64,000 nucleotides of DNA, from positions 62,001-126,000 of the forward strand of contig NC_134126.1 of assembly GCF_040939455.1 (NCBI RefSeq). Reading direction: 5' to 3'. A program made the translations under genes and the position numbers. Positions 55,381 through 64,000 of this stretch are shown in pieces (position 1 is the stretch's first letter; every line of letters begins with the position of its first letter). Under the pieces are notes generated by a model that worked only from the letters and a program-made list of their open reading frames with translations, was not told where the DNA came from and did no database searches. Source of the DNA: Microcebus murinus (Eukaryota > Chordata > Mammalia > Primates > Cheirogaleidae).

Positions 55381-55850
55381 GGCCTTCCAAGGGCTTGGTG
55401 TGGACGCTGCTTCCAGGAAGCCCTCCGGGAACCCGGCAGCAGGGCGGCCTCAGCAGTCTGGCTCAGGTGCCCCGCTGTGCCGCGGGGGCCCAGCCTGGTG
55501 TCTTCCCTGAGGCCCTGCAGCTGCCGCTCCCCGCAAGGGGAGAGCCGGGGAGGTGGGGACCGCCTCCTGATGGGGACGTACACGCAGCTCTCCACGTCGG
55601 ATTCCGGGGCTCTCTGTCCTGCCCGAAGGCCCAGCTGGCCTGCGGGTCCTTAGAGTGGCAGAAACATCCTCAAACTGACATTGCGAGTCCGGTGGTTGTC
55701 TGCACTTTTGTGTGGGCACCCCAGGGAGGCCCAGGGGCTGGCTGGACAACGCGGTCTGCTCGGGTGCTTTGGAGTAGCAACCGATGCCCTGTGGACTTTG
55801 GTAGCAGCGTCTGAGGTGTCTCTGAGCCCTGCGCCATGTCGGGGGTGGGG

Positions 55851-55915
55851 AGGAGGAGGTGGAGGAGGAGGAGGAGGAGGAGGAGGAGGAGGAGGAGGAA
55901 GAGGAGTGGGGGGAG
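55851..55915 (+). repeat. GGA purine tract, unit 4
   Basis: One GGA triplet longer than in unit 3 (open frames across it are one residue longer). Confidence 0.9.
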
Positions 55916-56451
55916 GGAGGGGCCGTGACCTGCAGTCGTGTTCCCGGGGTGGCACGGCATGTGGCTTCTTGCACAGGCTGCTTGGCCTGGGCTCCCTGCA
56001 CCTGGGCCTTTGGAGGACTGGCCCAGTGCTTGCCAACACTTCCTGCAGGGACCCAGAGCTGGGAGGTTGCATCTCCCAGCCCTGGGTCGGGCAGAGCCCC
56101 AGCGGGCCATGCCCACAAGCTCTCTCAGCACGGGTCCCCCAGAGGGCTTCTTTGGGACCAGGATTCTCTTGCGGGTGATTTTTTAAGGTCTGGCCCCTGG
56201 ATGGAGGGGCACCAGGGGTAGAGGAGCCGGAAGCGGAAGGGGGTGCCCATGCGAGGGGACACTTTCAGGCCAAGTCCCAGCTTCAGCCTCATCCTCCTGG
56301 GAACCCCCGGAGTGGACATCACACCTCCTGGTTGTCCCGCTCTGAGACAAGGAGCCGGGCTTCGCATTCCCACAGCAGCCAGTCGTGGGCTGCGGACACC
56401 TGGGGCGTTGGGAACTCCCTGGCTTCTCCTTGGATTACCATTTGGAGCTGC

Positions 56452-56537
56452 TTGGGAATTGTGCCGCCACACACACCCGAGTGCAGGTGTCTTCTGCACA
56501 GACTGCGGGCCTCGCTCTTCTGAATGCCGCTAGCTCG
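56452..56537 (-). mobile_element. LINE-1 fragment (piece B), unit 4
   Basis: Identical to unit 3 piece B as far as I can see. Confidence 0.65.
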
Positions 56538-57330
56538 CCACCCACCCACGGGTGAACCTGGTCAGGGTACTTTCTCTCAGGGGCAGACTCTGATCCGGGC
56601 GGGCTACCGGTGTTTCTGTTTGCTCGTTTCTTTCTTCCGTTTCGGGAAAGGCTTCCTTACTGGGTTTGGAAATCTCCTATGCCTTTCCTCGCCTATTCTG
56701 TCAGCTTTAAAATTCTCTTTCAGTTGCCACCCTCACAGATGGATTAGGAAACTCTTTTCGGTGCATTCATTAGTGAAAAGACCTCAATGAAGCTCGAATC
56801 CAATATCTAATCGCCGACTTTTAGCAAGTCCACACCCCAGGGTGGTTGGGGTCCAATGCAGCCCCGGCCAGGCCCAGGCCCCTTGGACTGGGCCACAGGA
56901 GGACACAGAGCAGGGTCCCGGCCCCCACGGTCGCGGTGCCGGCATTCTCCAAGGGCTTGGGGGTTTTCCAGAGGTAGGAGATGGAGGGGACTGGTTTCTT
57001 CAGCGCCCCACAGGCCACGCCACCCCACCCCACCCATGGGACACATCCCGAGAGACGCCCCTACACTCGCTCGCCTCCCCCATGCGCTGTGCCGCAGCCC
57101 TGGCCCGGGGGAATAGGCGGCAGCCCACCCACAGGGCTGGGGGCGCAGGTGAAAGGGGTTGTGCGCGAGGCCGGCCCCTGGCTGGGGGCAAAGGGCGAGC
57201 GCCCCACGCGTGCGCAGTCAGCGGCGGCCGGCGCCCTGGGAGTGGGGAGCGGGTAGGTGAAGGAGGCGAGGTGAGGAGAGGAGGGGGGCTGGAAGGTCCC
57301 CACCTTGGCGGGTCCAGCCGTGGAGGCACA

Positions 57331-57331
<1 letters not shown>

Positions 57332-57367
<36 letters not shown>

Positions 57368-57397
57368 TGTGTCTGTGTGTCTGTGTGTCTGTGTGTG
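57332..57397. repeat. GT microsatellite, unit 4
   Basis: Pure GT run longer than in unit 3 by a few bases, then the same GTCTGTGTCTG imperfect end. Confidence 0.9.
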
Positions 57398-57563
57398 GAG
57401 AGACAGCCCCCCACCCCGCCCCGTCCCTCACCTCAGTCCCGCGAACTCAACAGGCCCTGTCCGACCGGCGAACTCAACAGGCCCGGCCCGGCGCGGGGCA
57501 GAGCTATCGCGGGGAAGTGCAGTGAGACTCGGCTTCTTGAGCGGGGCAGGGGCGCCCTCCGCC

Positions 57564-57684
57564 GTCTAAGGCCACACCACCCTGAACGCTTCCCATCTCT
57601 TCTGATCTCCGAAGCTAAGCAGCTTCCGTCCTGGTTAGTACTTGCATGGGAGACCGCCTGGGAATACCGGGTGCCGGAGGCTTT
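57564..57684 (+). pseudogene. 5S rRNA-like pseudogene, unit 4
   Basis: Carries the same ten internal substitutions as unit 3. The 3' end reads GTGCCGGAGGC rather than GTGCTGGAGGC, so it shares the C of copy 1 there. D-box at 57531-57547 and T6 at 57686-57691 are intact. Confidence 0.85.
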
Positions 57685-58234
57685 CTTTTTTCTTTACTTT
57701 TCTTTTTTTTTTGCCTCTCATTCTGTCCCCTTTCTGGGAGTGCTACTGCGGTGGCGGCGGCGGGTCCCGCGGATCGCCCCCACCCTCAGCGCCCCCCGGG
57801 GTGCCTGCCACCACAGCCCACACCGTGGGGCCTCCTCTTGTCCCGAGCCGCGGCACCGCCGCCACGCGGCAGCATGCGTGCCATCTGGACTGTCAGGTCT
57901 CAGACCAAAGGTCTGGTCTGTGGGAACCGACACGCTGGAGGAAACCTTGAGAGTCTGAGAGGGGAGGGAGTTCCGGAAGCATTCCAGGATGTAATTTGAG
58001 GGAGTATGTGACCAGAACTCGTCCCGTTGCTTTCGGGGTTCTATGGGCTACACCTAGGAATCTTTGGTGGTGGCACCAGATGTTGGGGGATCCGGAGTCA
58101 CACCCAGACCTGCTCCACAGGCCTCCTTTTACTTTTCTTTTCGGATTCATTTTCTTAAAAAGTGTCTCTTATCTCTATTATTGCATTTTCTTTTCTCTCT
58201 CTTTCCAAGCAGATGATGGGAGTCCAAGCATTGA

Positions 58235-58749
58235 GGTGACATGTATTGCCCCTGCCCCCCAGCCCCTGTTTTCTTATTCATTTATTTCTCATTTTCTCCC
58301 AGCCTATTGTGAGGGTACCAAGGTTAAGGTCAGGTGCATTGCTCTTTCCCCGCCTCCCCCCTCGGGTCAGAGCTCCAAGCGCGCCCATCCCCCAGTTGGT
58401 GCGCACCCACCCCCTCCCTAATGGATGTGTATGTCCACCCCCTCCCCACGCCCGCCCGACACCCACCCGATGAAGGTGATTCCCCTCAGTCCACTTAGGT
58501 GTCCATCCGTTCCTACCAATTTGCTGGTGAGCGCGCTCACGTGGTGCTCGTGTGTCCATTCTTGGGATACTTGGCTTACTGGAACGGGTTCCAGCTCTGG
58601 CCAGGAGAGCACGAGAGGCGCCCTCTCACCGCTGCTCCTCACAGCCGAATAGCACTCCGTGGTGTCCACGCGCCACATGTTATTAATGCACTCCTGGATG
58701 GATGGGCACTCGGGTCGCTTCCACATCTTTGCGATTGTGAATTGTGCCC
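58235..58749 (-). mobile_element. LINE-1 3' fragment (piece A), unit 5
   Basis: Same homogenised antisense L1 piece as unit 4, with no difference noticed. Confidence 0.75.
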
Positions 58750-58778
58750 TAACTGTAACCCTAACCCTTACCCAGCCC

Positions 58779-59229
58779 GTCTCCTCTGCCCCTGCCTGAC
58801 GCGCTCCTCCCCGGCCAGGCCCGTCACTGTCCTGGGCCCCTGACTGACCGGCTCCTTCCCGCCCGGCCTGTCACCTTCCTCTGCCCCTGCCTGACACCCT
58901 CCTCCCCGCCCGGCCCCTCACCTCGGCCCCTGCCTGACTCGCTCCTCCCCACCCGGCCGGTCACCGTCCTGGGCCCCTGCCTGACCGGCTCCTTCCCGCC
59001 CGGCCTGTCACCGTCCTCTGCCCCTGCCTGACACCCTCCTCCCCGCTCGGCCCCTCACCTCGGCCCCTGCCTGACTCGCTCCTCCCCACCCGGCCGGTCA
59101 CCGTCCTGGGCCCCTGCCTGACCGGCTCCTTCCCGCCCGGCCTGTCACCGTCCTCTGCCCCTGCCTTACACGCTCCTCCCCGCCCGTCACCCTCCTAGGA
59201 CCCTGCCTGACCGGCTCCTCCATCGCCTG
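58779..59229. repeat. GC-rich 43-47-bp minisatellite, unit 5
   Basis: Same ten-copy layout as unit 4. Confidence 0.88.
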
Positions 59230-59699
59230 GGCCTTCCAAGGGCTTGGTGTGGACGCTGCTTCCAGGAAGCCCTCCGGGAACCCGGCAGCAGGGCGGCCTC
59301 AGCAGTCTGGCTCAGGTGCCCCGCTGTGCCGCGGGGGCCCAGCCTGGTGTCTTCCCTGAGGCCCTGCAGCTGCCGCTCCCCGCAAGGGGAGAGCCGGGGA
59401 GGTGGGGACCGCCTCCTGATGGGGACGTACACGCAGCTCTCCACGTCGGATTCCGGGGCTCTCTGTCCTGCCCGAAGGCCCAGCTGGCCTGCGGGTCCTT
59501 AGAGTGGCAGAAACATCCTCAAACTGACATTGCGAGTCCGGTGGTTGTCTGCACTTTTGTGTGGGCACCCCAGGGAGGCCCAGGGGCTGGCTGGACAACG
59601 CGGTCTGCTCGGGTGCTTTGGAGTAGCAACCGATGCCCTGTGGACTTTGGTAGCAGCGTCTGAGGTGTCTCTGAGCCCTGCGCCATGTCGGGGGTGGGG

Positions 59700-59764
59700 A
59701 GGAGGAGGTGGAGGAGGAGGAGGAGGAGGAGGAGGAGGAGGAGGAGGAAGAGGAGTGGGGGGAG
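59700..59764 (+). repeat. GGA purine tract, unit 5
   Basis: Same length as unit 4. Unit 6 returns to the unit 3 length. Confidence 0.9.
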
Positions 59765-60300
59765 GGAGGGGCCGTGACCTGCAGTCGTGTTCCCGGGGTG
59801 GCACGGCATGTGGCTTCTTGCACAGGCTGCTTGGCCTGGGCTCCCTGCACCTGGGCCTTTGGAGGACTGGCCCAGTGCTTGCCAACACTTCCTGCAGGGA
59901 CCCAGAGCTGGGAGGTTGCATCTCCCAGCCCTGGGTCGGGCAGAGCCCCAGCGGGCCATGCCCACAAGCTCTCTCAGCACGGGTCCCCCAGAGGGCTTCT
60001 TTGGGACCAGGATTCTCTTGCGGGTGATTTTTTAAGGTCTGGCCCCTGGATGGAGGGGCACCAGGGGTAGAGGAGCCGGAAGCGGAAGGGGGTGCCCATG
60101 CGAGGGGACACTTTCAGGCCAAGTCCCAGCTTCAGCCTCATCCTCCTGGGAACCCCCGGAGTGGACATCACACCTCCTGGTTGTCCCGCTCTGAGACAAG
60201 GAGCCGGGCTTCGCATTCCCACAGCAGCCAGTCGTGGGCTGCGGACACCTGGGGCGTTGGGAACTCCCTGGCTTCTCCTTGGATTACCATTTGGAGCTGC

Positions 60301-60386
60301 TTGGGAATTGTGCCGCCACACACACCCGAGTGCAGGTGTCTTCTGCACAGACTGCGGGCCTCGCTCTTCTGAATGCCGCTAGCTCG
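60301..60386 (-). mobile_element. LINE-1 fragment (piece B), unit 5
   Basis: Same as units 3-4. Confidence 0.65.
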
Positions 60387-61179
60387 CCACCCACCCACGG
60401 GTGAACCTGGTCAGGGTACTTTCTCTCAGGGGCAGACTCTGATCCGGGCGGGCTACCGGTGTTTCTGTTTGCTCGTTTCTTTCTTCCGTTTCGGGAAAGG
60501 CTTCCTTACTGGGTTTGGAAATCTCCTATGCCTTTCCTCGCCTATTCTGTCAGCTTTAAAATTCTCTTTCAGTTGCCACCCTCACAGATGGATTAGGAAA
60601 CTCTTTTCGGTGCATTCATTAGTGAAAAGACCTCAATGAAGCTCGAATCCAATATCTAATCGCCGACTTTTAGCAAGTCCACACCCCAGGGTGGTTGGGG
60701 TCCAATGCAGCCCCGGCCAGGCCCAGGCCCCTTGGACTGGGCCACAGGAGGACACAGAGCAGGGTCCCGCCCCCCACGGTCGCGGTGCCGGCATTCTCCA
60801 AGGGCTTGGGGGTTTTCCAGAGGTAGGAGATGGAGGGGACTGGTTTCTTCAGCGCCCCACAGGCCACGCCACCCCACCCCACCCATGGGACACATCCCGA
60901 GAGACGCCCCTACACTCGCTCGCCTCCCCCATGCGCTGTGCCGCAGCCCTGGCCCGGGGGAATAGGCGGCAGCCCACCCACAGGGCTGGGGGCGCAGGTG
61001 AAAGGGGTTGTGCGCGAGGCCGGCCCCTGGCTGGGGGCAAAGGGCGAGCGCCCCACGCGTGCGCAGTCAGCGGCGGCCGGCGCCCTGGGAGTGGGGAGCG
61101 GGTAGGTGAAGGAGGCGAGGTGAGGAGAGGAGGGGGGCTGGAAGGTCCCCACCTTGGCGGGTCCAGCCGTGGAGGCACA

Positions 61180-61181
<2 letters not shown>

Positions 61182-61216
<35 letters not shown>

Positions 61217-61246
61217 TGTGTCTGTGTGTCTGTGTGTCTGTGTGTG
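61182..61246. repeat. GT microsatellite, unit 5
   Basis: Same structure and about the same length as unit 4. Confidence 0.9.
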
Positions 61247-61407
61247 GAGAGACAGCCCCCCACCCCGCCCCGTCCCTCACCTCAGTCCCGCGAACTCAAC
61301 AGGCCCTGTCCGACCGGCCAACTCCACAGGCCCGGCGCGGGGCAGAGCTATCGCGGGGAAGTGCAGTGAGACTCGGCTTCTTGAGCGGGGCAGGGGCGCC
61401 CTCCGCC

Positions 61408-61528
61408 GTCTAAGGCCACACCACCCTGAACGCTTCCCATCTCTTCTGATCTCCGAAGCTAAGCAGCTTCCGTCCTGGTTAGTACTTGCATGGGAGACCG
61501 CCTGGGAATACCGGGTGCCGGAGGCTTT
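61408..61528 (+). pseudogene. 5S rRNA-like pseudogene, unit 5
   Basis: Identical to the unit 4 copy. The immediate D-box region (61375-61391) is unchanged, but the flank further upstream (CCGGCCAACTCCACAGGCCC) has the substitutions and small deletion noted for the unit. Confidence 0.85.
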
Positions 61529-62078
61529 CTTTTTTCTTTACTTTTCTTTTTTTTTTGCCTCTCATTCTGTCCCCTTTCTGGGAGTGCTACTGCGGTGGCG
61601 GCGGCGGGTCCCGCGGATCACCCCCACCCTCAGCGCCCCCCGGGGTGCCTGCCACCACAGCCCACACCGTGGGGCCTCCTCTTGTCCCGAGCCGCGGCAC
61701 CGCCGCCACGCGGCAGCATGCGTGCCATCTGGACTGTCAGGTCTCAGACCAAAGGTCTGGTCTGTGGGAACCGACACGCTGGAGGAAACCTTGAGAGTCT
61801 GAGAGGGGAGGGAGTTCCGGAAGCATTCCAGGATGTAATTTGAGGGAGTATGTGACCAGAACTCGTCCCGTTGCTTTCGGGGTTCTATGGGCTACACCTA
61901 GGAATCTTTGGTGGTGGCACCAGATGTTGGGGGATCCGGAGTCACACCCAGACCTGCTCCACAGGCCTCCTTTTACTTTTCTTTTCGGATTCATTTTCTT
62001 AAAAAGTGTCTCTTATCTCTATTATTGCATTTTCTTTTCTCTCTCTTTCCAAGCAGATGATGGGAGTCCAAGCATTGA

Positions 62079-62593
62079 GGTGACATGTATTGCCCCTGCC
62101 CCCCAGCCCCTGTTTTCTTATTCATTTATTTCTCATTTTCTCCCAGCCTATTGTGAGGGTACCAAGGTTAAGGTCAGGTGCATTGCTCTTTCCCCGCCTC
62201 CCCCCTCGGGTCAGAGCTCCAAGCGCGCCCATCCCCCAGTTGGTGCGCACCCACCCCCTCCCTAATGGATGTGTATGTCCACCCCCTCCCCACGCCCGCC
62301 CGACACCCACCCGATGAAGGTGATTCCCCTCAGTCCACTTAGGTGTCCATCCGTTCCTACCAATTTGCTGGTGAGCGCGCTCACGTGGTGCTCGTGTGTC
62401 CATTCTTGGGATACTTGGCTTACTGGAACGGGTTCCAGCTCTGGCCAGGAGAGCACGAGAGGCGCCCTCTCACCGCTGCTCCTCACAGCCGAATAGCACT
62501 CCGTGGTGTCCACGCGCCACATGTTATTAATGCACTCCTGGATGGATGGGCACTCGGGTCGCTTCCACATCTTTGCGATTGTGAATTGTGCCC
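62079..62593 (-). mobile_element. LINE-1 3' fragment (piece A), unit 6
   Basis: Same homogenised antisense L1 piece as units 4-5. Confidence 0.75.
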
Positions 62594-62622
62594 TAACTGT
62601 AACCCTAACCCTTACCCAGCCC

Positions 62623-63073
62623 GTCTCCTCTGCCCCTGCCTGACGCGCTCCTCCCCGGCCAGGCCCGTCACTGTCCTGGGCCCCTGACTGACCGGCTCCT
62701 TCCCGCCCGGCCTGTCACCTTCCTCTGCCCCTGCCTGACACCCTCCTCCCCGCCCGGCCCCTCACCTCGGCCCCTGCCTGACTCGCTCCTCCCCACCCGG
62801 CCGGTCACCGTCCTGGGCCCCTGCCTGACCGGCTCCTTCCCGCCCGGCCTGTCACCGTCCTCTGCCCCTGCCTGACACCCTCCTCCCCGCTCGGCCCCTC
62901 ACCTCGGCCCCTGCCTGACTCGCTCCTCCCCACCCGGCCGGTCACCGTCCTGGGCCCCTGCCTGACCGGCTCCTTCCCGCCCGGCCTGTCACCGTCCTCT
63001 GCCCCTGCCTTACACGCTCCTCCCCGCCCGTCACCCTCCTAGGACCCTGCCTGACCGGCTCCTCCATCGCCTG
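62623..63073. repeat. GC-rich 43-47-bp minisatellite, unit 6
   Basis: Same ten-copy layout as units 3-5. Confidence 0.88.
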
Positions 63074-63542
63074 GGCCTTCCAAGGGCTTGGTGTGGACGC
63101 TGCTTCCAGGAAGCCCTCCGGGAACCCGGCAGCAGGGCGGCCTCAGCAGTCTGGCTCAGGTGCCCCGCTGTGCCGCGGGGGCCCAGCCTGGTGTCTTCCC
63201 TGAGGCCCTGCAGCTGCCGCTCCCCGCAAGGGGAGAGCCGGGGAGGTGGGGACCGCCTCCTGATGGGGACGTACACGCAGCTCTCCACGTCGGATTCCGG
63301 GGCTCTCTGTCCTGCCCGAAGGCCCAGCTGGCCTGCGGGTCCTTAGAGTGGCAGAAACATCCTCAAACTGACATTGCGAGTCCGGTGGTTGTCTGCACTT
63401 TTGTGTGGGCACCCCAGGGAGGCCCAGGGGCTGGCTGGACAACGCGGTCTGCTCGGGTGCTTTGGAGTAGCAACCGATGCCCTGTGGACTTTGGTAGCAG
63501 CGTCTGAGGTGTCTCTGAGCCCTGCGCCATGTCGGGGGTGGG

Positions 63543-63600
63543 GAGGAGGAGGTGGAGGAGGAGGAGGAGGAGGAGGAGGAGGAGGAGGAAGAGGAGTGGG
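63543..63600 (+). repeat. GGA purine tract, unit 6
   Basis: One triplet shorter than in units 4-5, matching unit 3. Confidence 0.9.
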
Positions 63601-64000
63601 GGGAGGGAGGGGCCGTGACCTGCAGTCGTGTTCCCGGGGTGGCACGGCATGTGGCTTCTTGCACAGGCTGCTTGGCCTGGGCTCCCTGCACCTGGGCCTT
63701 TGGAGGACTGGCCCAGTGCTTGCCAACACTTCCTGCAGGGACCCAGAGCTGGGAGGTTGCATCTCCCAGCCCTGGGTCGGGCAGAGCCCCAGCGGGCCAT
63801 GCCCACAAGCTCTCTCAGCACGGGTCCCCCAGAGGGCTTCTTTGGGACCAGGATTCTCTTGCGGGTGATTTTTTAAGGTCTGGCCCCTGGATGGAGGGGC
63901 ACCAGGGGTAGAGGAGCCGGAAGCGGAAGGGGGTGCCCATGCGAGGGGACACTTTCAGGCCAAGTCCCAGCTTCAGCCTCATCCTCCTGGGAACCCCCGG

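Larger units (their letters stand above)
54386..58234 (+). repeat. 5S composite unit 4 (3849 bp)
   Basis: Nearly identical to units 3 and 5. Landmarks: L1 piece A 54386-54900, telomere-like motif 54907-54921, GC minisatellite 54930-55380, GGA tract 55851-55915, L1 piece B 56452-56537, GT tract 57332-57397, 5S pseudogene 57564-57684, tail to 58234. Confidence 0.95.
58235..62078 (+). repeat. 5S composite unit 5 (3844 bp)
   Basis: Nearly identical to unit 4. Differences seen: CCCGCCCCCCACGG at about 60767 (CCCGGCCCCCACGG in unit 4), a 5-bp shortening and two changes at about 61317-61340 upstream of the 5S, and GATCACCCCC at about 61616. Landmarks: L1 piece A 58235-58749, telomere-like 58756-58770, GC minisatellite 58779-59229, GGA 59700-59764, L1 piece B 60301-60386, GT 61182-61246, 5S 61408-61528. 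Confidence 0.95.
62079..64000 (+). repeat. 5S composite unit 6 (partial, cut by window)
   Basis: First 1922 bp of a further unit: L1 piece A 62079-62593, telomere-like 62600-62614, GC minisatellite 62623-63073, unique spacer, and GGA tract 63543-63600. The window ends before L1 piece B and the 5S, so the array continues to the right. Confidence 0.95.

Overview
This is mammalian (eukaryotic) repeat-array DNA, not a gene-rich locus. The evidence is a vertebrate 5S rRNA sequence with its pol III promoter parts, antisense LINE-1 fragments, and a full-length LTR retroelement with 4-bp target duplications. The L1 3'-end sequence in the large repeat units resembles primate, perhaps strepsirrhine, L1. 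That taxonomic guess is from memory and weak. I see no credible protein-coding gene. The many long open frames are by-products of tandem repeats.

Layout: (1) 1-28754 is a minisatellite of about 540 imperfect copies of a 53-bp unit, in sequence-subtype domains. (2) From 28755 to the right edge runs a tandem array of a large composite unit (about 3.85 kb where complete). Each unit carries, in order: an antisense L1 3' fragment, a 15-bp telomere-like motif, a GC-rich 43-47-bp minisatellite, a unique GC-rich spacer with a G-run/GGA purine tract, a second L1 piece, a CpG-rich stretch, a GT microsatellite, a 5S D-box-like element, a 5S rRNA gene or pseudogene, a T-run terminator, and a roughly 0.5-kb tail. 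There are six units, the last cut by the window. (3) Unit 1 is interrupted at 32448-40859 by an 8.4-kb non-autonomous ERV-type element with identical 682-bp LTRs and TCTC target duplications. (4) Unit 2 is interrupted at 44055-50217 by a second 6.2-kb block of the same 53-bp minisatellite, flanked by a 4-bp TCTG repeat. (5) Units 3-6 (50541-64000) are nearly identical to one another.

The array is therefore a 5S rDNA-type tandem repeat seen at its edge, beside and invaded by a minisatellite. The only 5S copy with intact internal control elements is in the outermost, most divergent unit (31847-31967). The homogenised inner units all carry the same damaged 5S, mostly G-to-pyrimidine changes that break the internal promoter and two helices. 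The sequence shows several processes: unequal exchange inside the minisatellite, fold-back or templated junctions, GC-ward drift of L1 sequence inside the array, and recent ERV insertion.
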